In this document: positions 11,417 through 24,860 of the stretch, in pieces | How the letters are laid out: each line of letters begins with the position of its first letter | Numbering within the stretch: position 1 is the first letter of the stretch | Assembly (NCBI GenBank): GCA_964023205.1 | Contig: OZ026838.1 | Location: forward strand, 33,011,843 to 33,075,842 | Direction of reading: 5' to 3' | Origin: Lutraria lutraria | Taxonomy: Eukaryota > Mollusca > Bivalvia > Venerida > Mactridae | Length of the DNA stretch: 64,000 nt | Translations under genes and position numbers: made by a program | The notes under the pieces: generated by a model | What the model saw: the letters and a program-made list of their open reading frames with translations, nothing else | Databases searched by the model: none | What the model was told of the DNA's origin: nothing

Positions 11417-12410
11417 TCAGTATCGTGTATGACCACCATTAACAGTCAAAACGGTCAAACAACGTCTTCTCATGCTAGAAATAAGCTTCCTTATGATTTA
11501 TAGAGGGATTCTGACCCATTCCTCTTGCAAAGCACGCTCAAGGTCACGAAGGTTATTGACGTTTTCACGTTCTCTAACCTTACGTCCCAGATGATCCCAT
11601 AAGTGCTCAATAGAGAGATCCGGCGATTTGGCGGGCCACTGAAGCACATTAACATTATTTTGGCGTAATACATCCTGTGTATGCCTAGCAGAGTGTGGAC
11701 TGGCGTTATACTGTTGGAAAATATTAGTGACGTTACGTTGTTGCAGAAACGGCACACCTACTGGTATGATAATCTCGTCACAATATCGATGTGCTGTCAG
11801 ATTCCCGTAAACCGTCTCAAGCTCTGTCTTACCATCATGATAAATTCCTGCCCATACCATTACGCTACCACCACCGTAACGATCATGATTTATGACGTTT
11901 TCAGGATCAAACCTCTCTCCCCTTCTCCTCCAAACACGAATCCTACCATCAGAAAATGACAGGTTAAAGGGGCATACTCTACAACTTGGTGCAATTAGAA
12001 TTAAGGCAAAATGATGATAAATTAGAAACTTGTAAAGAAAAAAGCCGACAATGAAAGTTTCAGCCAAAAATTCATCCAATTAAAAATAAAATCATAAAAA
12101 ATATGTATTTGTGACACATACATTTAGTCATGGAAATTTTTGGGTGGAAGTGATTTATTATTCATAGCTATGTTTTTTGCGGCTAGTACCTAAACAAGTT
12201 ATTTTATGACCCAAGTTCTTCTTGCAATTATCCATTATATATTGTTTTACATATACATCTAACACATTTTTACACTTTCACAGAATGTTTGTCAGTTGTA
12301 GGGTATGCCCCTTTAAATCACTAAATAGAACGTCATTCCATTGTCTGCGGCGACTTCCTCTTAATCCAGCTGCTCGCAGCCTGTGTCTGACAGTCATATA
12401 TCAGTCCTAG
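11417..12410 (-). pseudogene. Tc1/mariner-type transposase, broken
   Basis: The minus-strand translation has the Tc1-like signatures: RIRVWRRRGERF, GGGSVMVWAGI, YCDEIIIP, WPAKSPDL, EHLWDHLGRKVR and the C-terminal NGGHTRY followed by a stop at 11417. An upstream piece (about 12410-12317) ends WNDVLFSD, which normally carries the first catalytic Asp region. The copy is dead. The second catalytic site reads FQQYNASPH where family members have FQQDNA. The usual two residues before IEHLWD are missing, several frame changes are present, and a MITE (11968-12312) interrupts the gene. No N-terminal DNA-binding domain is visible. Confidence 0.85.
11968..12312. mobile_element. TTAA-flanked MITE (piggyBac-like) inside the Tc1 copy
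   Basis: Ends are AGGGGCATACTCTACAACTT and, in inverse, AGTTGTAGGGTATGCCCCT. A TTAA sits at both borders (11964-11967 and 12313-12316). TTAA duplication is the mark of piggyBac-type elements, though Kolobok elements also use it. The 345-bp body has no coding potential. The two transposase parts rejoin when one TTAA and the insert are ignored. Confidence 0.8.
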
Positions 12411-12444
12411 TCCCGGTAGTGTTCCTTAACCGGATAACTAACCG

Positions 12445-14033
12445 CCGGTGTAGCATAAAATTTTGACCCCGTTGAAAAATGACCCCAAGGGTCATTTCTC
12501 AACGTTGAAATCGACCCCGACAGGTTTTCAACGTTAAATTTTGATCAAGAAAGTCGTTGAATATTGATCAACGTTAAATTTTGATAACTAAAACTGTAGA
12601 CAAACGTCAGAGATCAACTGTAAGAGAATTAGTCCTGCAGGAGCATAGCTCTCGTAAAACATTGTTTAGCACAGTTTATATATACATATTGTCGTCCTAA
12701 GCGCCCTCAATTTTGCTCTTGTCTTTATGAGAGACCATGTAGATTTTTTGTCATTCTGTTTCCAACTTCTTTAAATGTGAGTTATTTGAGATGCTTTTAT
12801 TAAAACAAATTTAAGTACAAAAATAAAATAATATTTCAACTTGACAACGAGTATTAGATAAAGGATAAATAAACGGACCCTAATACAAAATACTAGAACT
12901 TGTGAATATCTATGAACAAAAGTTAGAGGTACTTGATCCTTTAAATTGTGATATTCCAACATAATTGGTAAACATACACCATTCTTGAATGCTAGGCCTA
13001 GGTCAGTTATATTTGACTTTTCTATCATAAAGGGAGGTAATTTTACTAACTAGTTAGTGCTCTCCCTTTTGTATGATTATATAGCATTTTTAATTTTATG
13101 TTTACAAATGCCAAACTATCACTATAAAAAAGCTTGTAGTAGTGATTATTTTACAAATTAGTAATTATAAAAGTGTGTAATGGTTATGAGAACTGCTTGC
13201 AATAGGGTCTGTGATCCATTAGGTCTAAAGCAGTCAATTTTACATTTAGCGGTGTAACACTTTATTGCGTAAGTATAGAGGGTACTTTCTGTCATACCAA
13301 TTAATTAATTCATGCTGTTTCTAAATTTATTTTTAGGCATAATAAGGCCAACTTGGCTTTATCCTGTCAGTAGGTTATTATTCTGTTGTTTTTCATATCA
13401 TTAAAATGAGACAGTGTTATTATACAAATTAACGACTTTTCATCCATAACATCATGACGATTGCATGGGATTATTCTACTGTCGCGTCATGAGGAACTGC
13501 ACGTGTTTTTAAATCCGCGTAAATGGAATTTTGGGACTTATTTTGTTATTGGAACAAGACAAATCGAATACATATGTGGTTGGTGCCGAACCAAAGAGTT
13601 TATCCAGAGACTTGGCTCTTTTAAGTTAGCTTTCTAAGCCACACCGGACAAACTTTCTTAATCTTGGCACCATGCAACCGTGCATTCTCAATATGATCGT
13701 TTTTTTTTTCAATGTTTCATGCGATTTGTCAGCATTTCAAATAAAAAAATCGGTGTCTGACCCTATCAATACACAATGAAAGAACGAACAAATCATCATA
13801 AATATAAAATACTTAAAAGTTTTTTAAACAAAAATCGTGAGAATGACTCAAATTACATGATTATATACTGTAAGTGGTGATTTTCAACGCTGAAAATAAC
13901 TGTATATAGGCTGATCAATTTTTAATGAGGGTCAAATTTTCACGCGTGATGGGGTCATTATTTAACGGTATAGGTCAATATTTAACGTTGAAAATTGATC
14001 AATAATCCGTTGAAAAATTTTATGCTACACCGG
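12445..14033. mobile_element. 1.6-kb non-autonomous DNA transposon rich in AACGTT
   Basis: The ends are CCGGTGTAGCATAAAATTTT and its inverse AAAATTTTATGCTACACCGG. Inside both ends lie repeats of TCAACGTTAAATTTTGATC-type words, with palindromic AACGTT cores at roughly 12500, 12530, 12562 and 13984 plus near matches. The middle is AT-rich with no credible coding frame. A target duplication could not be fixed; AACC occurs on both flanks but out of register. Confidence 0.7.
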
Positions 14034-14040
14034 CTCAACC

Positions 14041-14212
14041 ACAGGTAACTGTATCATGAATAGATTATTAATAAATAAATAAATAATAAATACTGATTTA
14101 AAAACAAATCACTATTTATTGATATGTTAACATATTAATAAATAGTGTTTTTATATATTTTTATGTATATATACATTTATAATCTATTGATGATACAGTT
14201 ACCATGGTTACC
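14041..14212. mobile_element. AT-rich palindromic MITE
   Basis: Starts GGTAACTGTATCATGAATAG and ends with the inverse (AATCTATTGATGATACAGTTACC). The body is AATAAATA-rich and self-complementary (CACTATTTATTGATATG against ATTAATAAATAGTG). A related right end recurs at about 14450-14486 and a partial copy lies at 11203. Confidence 0.65.
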
Positions 14213-15730
14213 TATGATGTGACACTGGATAGTCTACCAATTTAGCTCTGCATGGATTTCACGTCATTTCCGTTTATCTCACGTTTCGATGTGATTTTCG
14301 ATGAAATCGCACGGAAAATGGAAATAGTTTTGTTCTATAGGGCCAGGCATACCTTTTTACTGCACAAACATGTTTACATCATTTATCTACACAGAAAAGC
14401 TGATGTGACAAAAAATTGCTTAACTTTTTTATCAGTATATATTTAATTATTTGTTTTATAATCTATTCATGATACAGATACCTATGCTCGTTCATACAAA
14501 TTTAATATAAAAACAAACCAGAAAAAATCAGTTTGAATTGTTTAGTAACATGTGGGTCGCCATACATTGTGGATAGCAAGGTGTAACATCGGTTCTTCAC
14601 TCGTCTGTGTAAATGACGTCTAAAAGCTAGTGACGTCAATAATCAACCGTCTCGATTAAACACGCCATTGGTTAAACAAAAACGTTCATGGTGCAATTAA
14701 AATCCTTGTAAGCCAATAGTAAGTCAATTACTTGCATACTGACAAGTGACACAGTTTCTCAATCAGTGATGTTATTAGACATAATTAGTATTGTGTTAGT
14801 AGGTTAGTCCACCGGTATAATTGGTAATAAACAAATAATATAATTAAGACACATTATGATAATTTTTTCAAACAGTTAGATAGTCAAATAGAAGGAATCA
14901 GATTTCGTTGACGTGTATTATGCGCTAATGTCTCAGCGTTTCTGGTATTAAAACGACCATGAGCTGACAAAACATACACGGAAATATAGCCACTAATTAG
15001 GGCGTGATAAAGTATCTTATATAATTGAGTGATAGTTCCTCAATCGATATAAAACACATTCAAGACAGAGTGAACAATTAATACTTAGGCGTCTCCAAGA
15101 AGCTTCAAAATGAATATAGAAAATCGTAAATCTACATGTTAATATAATGACTTTAAATTCACGTTGTTGATGATTGTCTGGTCTGCACGTCTCAGATTGA
15201 TTAGATGTTTATGTGAGCCATTGTTTCAAACTTCAAATAAACCATATCACTTTAAAACCACAGCCCCCAAAACAGATCATTTAACGATGATTAATTTCTC
15301 CAAATGTTTTTTTCTCTCTCGCTGTCGCTGAATGACAGGTTGATGTCGGTTTAAAACAATCAAAAATTAATAAATGTTCACACATACATACACACCTTTC
15401 GCCCGCATTTACTGCTATTTACATTAAAAACGTTTACATAAATAGCAGTCACGCAGACATGCGAGACACATAATTGACTACGAGCGGTTGTTCAAGTTGC
15501 TTAAATGTTGTTTAATGAACGCTGTACGGTTGTAGTATAACGCAAATATTACGTAAATTGAGGTATTGACAACTACTTGCTTATACCATGATTGATTTGA
15601 TTTGCGTAGTAAAGTAATATTAAATAAGATAAGGCATACAGCTATCGTCTCATATTCTGTCGGAAGGTTAAAAGTCGAACATCGAAATCAGAAAATAAAT
15701 TTCTGCAAATATCTTATCCAACAAAAAACA

Positions 15731-16243
15731 ATGAAAAGTGTTAATTTAACTATGAGAGGAATAGGACTAATGATCATGATGTCTGCAATTTGCGACGGGC
15801 TACCTGTCTCTGGCGAACAAATACTTGATAAATTAGAATTAGATAATGTACCTTGGGGGAACAATAAGAAAGCTACGAATAGTACTTGTAACGAGAAGCA
15901 GTGTGTAATTCAAGACATCTGTCAGAACGGTGGAACTTGCGTCCCAGATAAGACGAATTGCAGGACAACATGTAAGTGCCCTAAAGGATTTACGGGGCGT
16001 TTCTGTGGAATGAATACATCAACAATTAAACAAACTTTAAGCACCCTTAGCACCAAATATCGTACTTCAAAAGTGACTACAACAAAACGAAACATTAAAA
16101 CATCAACTCAGTTACCTACGAGTTTTGTTGAAACGACCGCGACAACGAGCGGACGTTCGTCAACCAAAACCACAAAGTCAAGAAAAGGAAAACTTTTAAA
16201 AATAATCACTACGACTAGCAAGACTTCTACAAGAGGAATTTGA
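15731..16243 (+). CDS. secreted EGF-like protein with Thr/Ser-rich tail
   Basis: The first ATG in the frame (15731, context aacaATGA) gives 170 residues. The 5' extension of the frame has no ATG. Residues 1 to about 27 form a signal peptide with a hydrophobic stretch (IGLMIMMSAICDGLPVSG). A single EGF-like domain spans residues 58-92, with cysteines 58, 64, 70, 81, 83 and 92 spaced as in the family, the motif CQNGGTC, and GFTGRFC at its end. Cys53 and Cys77 are extra and may pair. Residues 95-170 are rich in Thr, Ser, Lys and Arg, mucin-like, with many possible O-glycosylation sites and no membrane anchor. It is probably an extracellular matrix or mucus component (inference). It appears to be a single exon, though a 5' non-coding exon cannot be excluded. 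Confidence 0.65.
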   Translation: MKSVNLTMRGIGLMIMMSAICDGLPVSGEQILDKLELDNVPWGNNKKATNSTCNEKQCVIQDICQNGGTCVPDKTNCRTTCKCPKGFTGRFCGMNTSTIKQTLSTLSTKYRTSKVTTTKRNIKTSTQLPTSFVETTATTSGRSSTKTTKSRKGKLLKIITTTSKTSTRGI

Positions 16244-18844
16244 TGTCACGATGTTGTCACGATGTATGATATTCAGGAAAAATCGATGTGATTTGAGTGA
16301 TATGATAAAAGAATAACATGTTTTAGACACTTTTAAAGTGCCCAGGCAAACCTGGTATAGGAAGGAACTAAAACGTAGACTGCAGCAAACTGGCCGATCA
16401 AACGGAGGTTAGACAACACCCTGCACGGCAATTGGAACTACTCGGCGTTTGTCTAAAGAAAGAGCGTTTTTCTCAGTTACGGAAATGCCCGAGTAGCTAC
16501 GATTGCCTGCACAGTTTAATTAGAAGGACAACTAACCGAGTGTTAAATATTATAAATGTTAATGAGATGGGTGTCAGGAGCTTAAAAAGTCATAATCAAT
16601 ATTTTGATAAATATGTGATAAACATGAAATCCAGATGTATTTTATTGGATTACTATGATACACTAGTGTATATGAACTGTATAAAATACGGCGTTCCATA
16701 GAATTACTTCATAATTATGTACATTATGTATTCATTAAAGGTTAACATAAAAGAGATACATTTTTACCATACAGGTAATTGATTATCAAAATAGGATTAT
16801 CTGTGTTTATTGCTTATCACAATTTTGCCTTTTCTGTCAAATTAACCTTCTAATTGTTCACATTACACTATTTCAAATCGTTATAAGATCGACCAATTAA
16901 TCAATAAAATTGTCATTTTTTGTTGCTACAGTAATTATCACTCGAATCTCACTCAATTTATGTTTTAATTTTGAAATTATTGCATTTTTTTAGTTGGATG
17001 GTATTAATTCCGTTAAAATATCAAATTAATAGTAGAAATCATTAAACATTTTCTGATAAATGGATATACGAACTGTCTATATAGTTCATGGCATTTCTTC
17101 TTCCGCTATTATTAGTATATAGACATACTCATGTTTCTTTTGTACGTTTGGTTTACGTGATAAAGGTGTCGGAGGTAAAAAAACTTTTCACTGGCAGGTT
17201 CATATATAACCATTTTTTGCTGTTTACATTTTGCTTCATATCTTATGAGAATCACGATATACTGTTTATTTATATCATATATTCATAGTTACGCTTTTCA
17301 CAACAGAGACATTTATCAGCTTATAATGAGATTGTCGTCACGACATTGTACCTTTTTTCCCCAGTTGACGAACGAAATGCAGAATGTGTGTCATCCTTTA
17401 GGTTCCTAGACTCGTTTTTTATCATTTGAAAAAAAGATTATCCAACTGTCATAATATATAGTGTTCTCACAATAAGATGTCCCTCAAAAAGGGAAATTGT
17501 AGACTTCTTGTAAGAGTTTACGATAGAGTCCACTGGCTTCGTGTTTTGCTGACGAAAAATTTGTATGCCAGACTGTCCTTAAAATTGTTTGGTTAGCAGC
17601 TATATGACAGACTAAAAAAATCCCAGGATTCTAATTTTCTTATAGCGATCTTTTATCACGTACCTATCCTCTGTCAAAAGTTTTAACTGCGTAACAGATA
17701 ACCAACATTTTTAAGGACGGTCTCATGAGTGAACATACCGTGTAAATATGTTACGTAGAGAGTTTCTTGTTTTTGTGTGTAACTGATGACTTTATCATTG
17801 TAGTTTGTCTGTTTTCGTCATATTTTCTGTAAGTTATTTATTTATCAGGACAGTGAGAAATGAAATCCAACTTTTATTTAAATGAAACTGTATGAAGATA
17901 AATAATAATGGTATATACTAACATCGTGTTTATCTTGCAAAATTTCCATGTGATAAAGTCACTCTTCAGTGTGTGTTTAACCACCGTAAGTTTTGTCTAT
18001 CAACCGCAATTGTCAATAAATAAACAAATGATAGCACAAAAATCATTGACAAATTGCACGCAACGAAGTCTACCGATTTTTTTAAAGGCAATTATAAATG
18101 TTCTAATTTCAAATCTCAAACAGATCACGTCCTGTTTTGTTCAAAATTCACGTGTAATAAAACCATAATGAACAGCAGAATTTTCCTAAAAAACATGTTC
18201 CAAAACTTATACAATTTCTGATTTAGGCGTAAATAAAATATTGTTTGTTTCTCGGTATACGACCTGTCCTATGTTTGATAACTTGCAAGTAACCAGAAAC
18301 AAACGTTTTAGACCGTAGTGTTCTTGTTAAGGTAGTAATATTGAAGTTTCGCTCCATTTTGAAACCAATCATCGAAGTAAGGAGCGGATATGACCCGAGA
18401 ATGTCGTTACACGGACGATATTTTCACGTTGGCTCAACCGAACCAGGTTGCAAAACACAGTGGTTTCCTAACTTTCCTTTTAACCAAAAGAACTGACGAA
18501 CGTCATTTGTTTTAAAATAACACTACAGCAAAGGCAAATCGTCTAGTAAGATCTGACACATTATATCCTGGTACATATTTGTATGAATTAATGCGAAAAC
18601 ATGAGTTTTGTAACCAGTGATTTTGATCATTCAAAAAGCTATCATGCAAACATTAGAATCCAGAAAAAAATCAAACACATCATGACGTTGATGTGGTTTA
18701 CTGTAAACATCTAACAGAATTTATACGATTTCCTTCTCAACCGAATGATAACAAATACATGTAGTGGTATACATAAAACGGTTCACAGCGTATACCGTAG
18801 TGGTTTTCCAAAAAAAAAATCTTACATCCAAATCCAACCACAGT
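16244..18844. other. intergenic, no gene seen
   Basis: AT-rich sequence after the EGF gene. No frame with coding character, splice-linked exon or clear repeat was found. The first few hundred bases may be its 3'UTR; an ATTAAA lies near 16733. Confidence 0.5.
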
Positions 18845-21800
18845 GCATCCCGATTTCACAAAAATTACAAACTTACAACATTCACGTGGTATTATCTAAA
18901 ATAACCAACTTGCAATGTCATCTAAGCGGTATTCAGTAAAATAGCAAACTTACAATGTCATGCTGATGGAATTCAGTTAACGATAACTTGACAATGTCCT
19001 CCACGTGGTAGGCAGTACATTATTAAACTTACAATGGCATGCATGTGGAAGCAAGTAAAATTACAAACTTACAATGTCATGCACGTGGTATAAACAAAAA
19101 CTTGAAAACGGCATCCACGTGGTAACAAGTACAGAGTACAGTATCAAACATACAATGTACAATGTAACACTAATGGTAGTCAGTAAAATAACAAAGAACA
19201 ATGTCATCCATGTGGTATCCGGTACAGTAACAACCCTACAATGTCATTCTTGTGGTATCCAGTACAGTAACGAATTAATGTCATCCATGTGGTAGCCAGT
19301 ACCTTACAATTCCATTCAGGTGTAAGCCAGTAAAATAACAAATGGACAATGTCATCCATGTGGTATCCATTACAGTAACAACCCTACAATGTCATTCATG
19401 TGGTATCCAGTACAGTAACAAACTAATAATGTCATACATGTGGTAGCCAGTACAGTAACAAACGTATAATGCCATACATGTGGTAGGCAGCACAGCAATA
19501 AACTTACAATGCCATACATGTGGTAACCAGTATAGTAACAACCTTACAATGCCATACATGTGGTAGCCAGTAAAAAATAACTTACAATGCCATACATGTG
19601 GTAGCCATTACAGTAACAAGCTTATAATGTCATACATGCGGTAACCACTACAGCACAAACTAATAATGTCATACATGTGGTAGCCATTACAGTAACAACC
19701 TTATAGTGTCATCCATGTAGTATCCAGTATAGTAATAAACTTACAATGCCATACATGCGGTAGCCAGTAAAGTAACAACTTACAATGCCATACATGCGGT
19801 AACCATTACAGTAACAACTTACAATGCCATACATGCGGTAACCATTACAGTAACAAGCTTATAATGTCATACATGTGGTAGCCAGTAAAGTAACAACTTA
19901 CAATGCCATACATGCGGTAACCATTACAGTAACAAGCTTATAATGTCATACATGCGGTAGCCAGTAAAGTAACAACTTACAATGCCATACATGCGGTAGC
20001 CAGTAAAGTAACAACTTACAATGCCATACATGCGGTAACCATTACAGTAACAAGCTTATAATGTCATACATGTGGTAGCCAGTAAAGTAACAACTTACAA
20101 TGCCATACATGCGGTAGCCAGTAAAGTAACAACTTACAATGCCATACATGCGGTAACCATTACAGTAACAAGCTTATAATGTCATACATGTGGTAGCCAT
20201 TACAGTAACAACCTTATAGTGTCATCCATGTAGTATCCAGTATAGTAATAAACTTACAATGCCATACATGCGGTAGCCAGTAAAGTAACAACTTACAATG
20301 CCATACATGTGGTAGCCACTACAGCACAAACTAATAATGTCATACATGTGGTAGCCACTACAGCACAAACTAATAATGTCATACATGTGGTAGCCATTAC
20401 AGAAACAACCTTATAGTGTCATCCATGTAGTATCCAGTATAGTAATAAACTTACAATGCCATACATGTGGTAGCCAGTAAAGTAACAACTTACAATGCCA
20501 TACATGTGGTAGCCACTACAGCACAAACTAATAATGTCATACAAGTGGTAGCCATTACAGTAACAACCTTATAGTGTCATCCATGTAGTATCCAGTATAG
20601 AAATAAACTTACAATGCCATACATGAGGTAGCCAGTAAAGTAACAACTTACAATGCCATACATGTGCTAGCCATTACAGTAACAAGCGTATAATGTCATA
20701 CATGTGGTAGCCATTACAGTAACAAGCTTATAATGTCATACATGTGCTAGCCATTACAGTAACAAGCTTATAATGTCATACATGCGGTAACCATTACAGT
20801 AACAAGCTTATAATGTCATACATGTGGTAGCCATTACAGTAACAACCTTATAGTGTCATCCATGTAGTATCCAGTATAGTAATAAACTTACAATGCCATA
20901 CATGCGGAAGCCAGTAAAGTAACAACTTACAATGCCATACATGTGGTAGCCAGTAAAGTAACAACTTACAATGCCATACATGCGGTAGCCAGTAAAGTAA
21001 CAACTTACAATGCCATACATGCGGTAGCCAGTAAAGTAACAACTTACAATGCCATACATGCGGTAGCCAGTAAAGTAACAACTTACAATGCCATACATGC
21101 GGTAGCCAGTAAAGTAACAACTTACAATGCCATACATGCGGTAGCCAGTAAAGTAACAACTTACAATGCCATACATGTGGTAGCCATTACAGTAACAACC
21201 TTATAGTGCCATCCATGTAGTATCCAGTAAAGTAACAACTTACAATGCCATACATGCGGTAGTCAGTAAAGTAACAACCTTATAGTGTCATCCATGTAGT
21301 ATCCAGTAAAGTAACAACTTACAATGCCATACATGCGGTAGCCAGTAAAGTAACAACTTACAATGCCATACATGCGGTAGCCAGTAAAGTAACAAACTTA
21401 CAATGTCATACATGCGGTAGCCAGTAAAGTAACAACTTACAATGCCATACATGTGGTAGCCATTACAGTAACAACCTTATAGTGTCATCCATGTAGTATC
21501 CAGTAAAGTAACAACTTACAATGCCATACATGCGGTAGCCAGTAAAGTAACAACCTTATAGTGTCATCCATGTAGTATCCAGTAAAGTAACAACTTACAA
21601 TGCCATACATGTGGTAGCCATTACAGTAACAACCTTATAGTGTCATCCATGTAGTATCCAGTAAAGTAACAACTTACAATGCCATACATGCGGTAGCCAG
21701 TAAAGTAACAACCTTATAGTGTCATCCATGTAGTATCCAGTAAAGTAACAACTTACAATGCCATACATGTGGTAGCCATTACAGTAACAACCTTATAGTG

Positions 21801-24800
21801 TCATCCATGTAGTATCCAGTAAAGTAACAACTTACAATGCCAAACATGCGGTAGCCATTACAGTAACAACCTTATAGTGTCATCCATGTAGTATCCAGTA
21901 AAGTAACAACTTACAATGCCATACATGCGGTAGCCATTACAGTAACAACCTTATAGTGTCATCCATGTAGTATCCAATATAGTAATAAACTTACAATGCC
22001 ATCCATGTAGTATCCAGTAAAGTAATAAACTTACAATGCCATACATGTGGTAGCCATTACAGTAACAACCTTATAGTGTCATCCATGTAGTATCCAGTAA
22101 AGTAACAACTTACAATGCCATACATGTGGTAGCCATTACAGTAACAACCTTATAGTGTCATCCATGTAGTATCCAGTAAAGTAACAACTTACAATGCCAT
22201 ACATGCGGTAGCCATTACAGTAACAACCTTATAGTGTCATCCATGTAGTATCCAGTGAAGTAACAACTTACAATGCCATACATGCGGTAGCCATTACAGT
22301 AACAACCTTATAGTGTCATCCATGTAGTATCCAATATAGTAATAAACTTACAATGTCATCCATGTAGTATCCAATATAGTAATAAACTTACAATGCCATA
22401 CATGTGGTAGCCATTACAGTAACAACCTTATAGTGTCATCCATGTAGTATCCAATATAGTAATAAACTTACAATGCCATACATGTGGTAGCCATTACAGT
22501 AACAACCTTATAGTGTCATCCATGTAGTATCCAATATAGTAATAAACTTACAATGCCATACATGTGGTAGCCATTACAGTAACAACCTTATAGTGTCATC
22601 CATGTAGTATCCAATATAGTAATAAACTTACAATGCCATACATGTGGTAGCCATTACAGTAACAACCTTATAGTGTCATCCATGTAGTATCCAATATAGT
22701 AATAAACTTACAATGCCATACATGTGGTAGCCATTACAGTAACAACCTTATAGTGTCATCCATGTAGTATCCAATATAGTAATAAACTTACAATGCCATA
22801 CATGTGGTAGCCATTACAGTAACAACCTTATAGTGTCATCCATGTAGTATCCAATATAGTAATAAACTTACAATGCCATACATGTGGTAGCCATTACAGT
22901 AACAACCTTATAGTGTCATCCATGTAGTATCCAATATAGTAATAAACTTACAATGTCATCCATGTAGTATCCAATATAGTAATAAACTTACAATGCCATA
23001 CATGCGGTAGCCATTACAGTAACAACCTTATAGTGTCATCCATGTAGTATCCAATATAGTAATAAACTTACAATGCCATACATGTGGTAGCCATTACAGT
23101 AACAACCTTATAGTGTCATCCATGTAGTATCCAATATAGTAATAAACTTACAATGCCATACATGTGGTAGCCATTACAGTAACAACCTTATAGTGTCATC
23201 CATGTAGTATCCAATATAGTAATAAACTTACAATGCCATACATGCGGTAGCCATTACAGTAACAACCTTATAGTGTCATCCATGTAGTATCCAATATAGT
23301 AATAAACTTACAATGCCATACATGTGGTAGCCATTACAGTAACAACCTTATAGTGTCATCCATGTAGTATCCAATATAGTAATAAACTTACAATGCCATA
23401 CATGTGGTAGCCATTACAGTAACAACCTTATAGTGTCATCCATGTAGTATCCAGTAAAGTAACAACTTACAATGCCATACATGTGGTAGCCATTACAGTA
23501 ACAACCTTATAGTGTCATCCATGTAGTATCCAGTAAAGTAACAACTTACAATGCCATACATGCGGTAGCCAGTAAAGTAACAACTTACAATGCCATACAT
23601 GTGGTAGCCACTACAGCACAAACTAATAATGTCATACATGTGGTAGCCATTACAGTAACAACCTTATAGTGTCATCCATGTAGTATCCAGTATAGTAATA
23701 AACTTACAATGCCATACATGCGGTAGCCAGTAAAGTAACAACTTACAATGCCATACACGTGGTAGCCACTACAGCACAAACTAATAATGTCATACATGTG
23801 GTAGCCACTACAGCACAAACTAATAATGTTATACATGTGGTAGCCATTACAGTAACAACCTTATAGTGTCATCCATGTAGTATCCAATATAGTAATAAAC
23901 TTACAATGCCATACATATGGTAGCCAGTAAAGTAACAACTTACAATGCCATACATGCGGTAGCCAGTAAAGTAACAACTTACAATGCCATACATGCGGTA
24001 GCCAGTAAAGTAACAACTTACAATGCCATACATGTGGTAGCCATTACAGTAACAACCTTATAGTGTCATCCATGTAGTATCCAGTAAAGTAACAACTTAC
24101 AATGCCATACATATGGTAGCCAGTAAAGTAACAAACTTACAATGTCATACATGTGGTAGTCATTACAGTAACAAGCTTATAATGTCATACATGCGGTAGC
24201 CAGTACAGTAACAGCCTTATAATGTCATCCGTGGGATATCCAGTACAATAATAAACTTACAATGCCATACATGTGGTAGCCAGTACAATAATAAACTTAC
24301 AATGTCATACATGTGGTAGCCATTTCAGTAACAACCTTATAATGTCATACATGCGGTAGCCAGTACAGTAACAGCCTTATAATGTCATCCGTGGGATATC
24401 CAGTACAATAATAAACTTACAATGCCATACATGTGGTAGCCAGTACAATAATAAACTTACAATGCCATACATGTGGTAGCCAGTACAATAACTTACAATG
24501 TCATACATGTGGTAGCCAGTACAGTAACAACCTTATAATGTCATACATGTGGTAGCCAGTACAGTAACAGCCTTATAATGTCATCCGTGGGATATCCAGT
24601 ACAATAATAAACTTACAATGCCATACATGGTGTAGCCAGTACAATAATAAACTTACAATGCCATACATGTGGTAGCCAGTACAATAACTTACAATGTCAT
24701 ACATGTGGTAGCCATTTCAGTAACAACCTTATAATGTCATACATGTGGTAGCCAGTACAGTAACAACTTACTATGCCACACATGTGGTAGCCAGTAAAAT

Positions 24801-24860
24801 AATAAACTTACAATTTGTCATACATATGGTAACTAGTACATTTAACATACTTACAATGTT
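18845..24860. repeat. 6-kb satellite array: 39-bp monomer and 80-bp higher-order unit
   Basis: The monomer reads CTTACAATGCCATACATGYG, GTAGCCAGTAAAGTAACAA (39 bp). Edges are diverged (18845-19300 and 24200-24860). The stretch 20930-21180 is nearly pure 39-mers. From about 22290 to 23440 the array is a very homogeneous 80-bp unit made of two diverged monomers (types CATACATGTGGTAGCCATTA and CATCCATGTAGTATCCAATA), so the sequence repeats exactly every 240 bp (three units). Other dimer combinations occur between. Open frames here are by-products of the 39-bp period. Confidence 0.95.
22290..23440. repeat. homogenised 80-bp higher-order block
   Basis: About 14 consecutive near-identical 80-bp units differ only by TGTGG/TGCGG and one or two duplicated half-units (near 22330 and 22940). 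This uniformity marks the most recently homogenised part of the array. Confidence 0.85.

Noticed and set aside
16432..16701. 89-aa frame after the EGF gene
   Set aside because: No ATG at its start, no splice context, and composition of random AT-rich DNA; probably 3'UTR or intergenic.
20848..21206. Repeat-protein frames inside the satellite (both strands)
   Set aside because: The 39-bp monomer is a multiple of three, so frames stay open wherever the array is homogeneous; they end where 41-bp units appear.
18845..24860. CRISPR-like array
   Set aside because: The units are contiguous monomers without unique spacers, in a eukaryotic genome.
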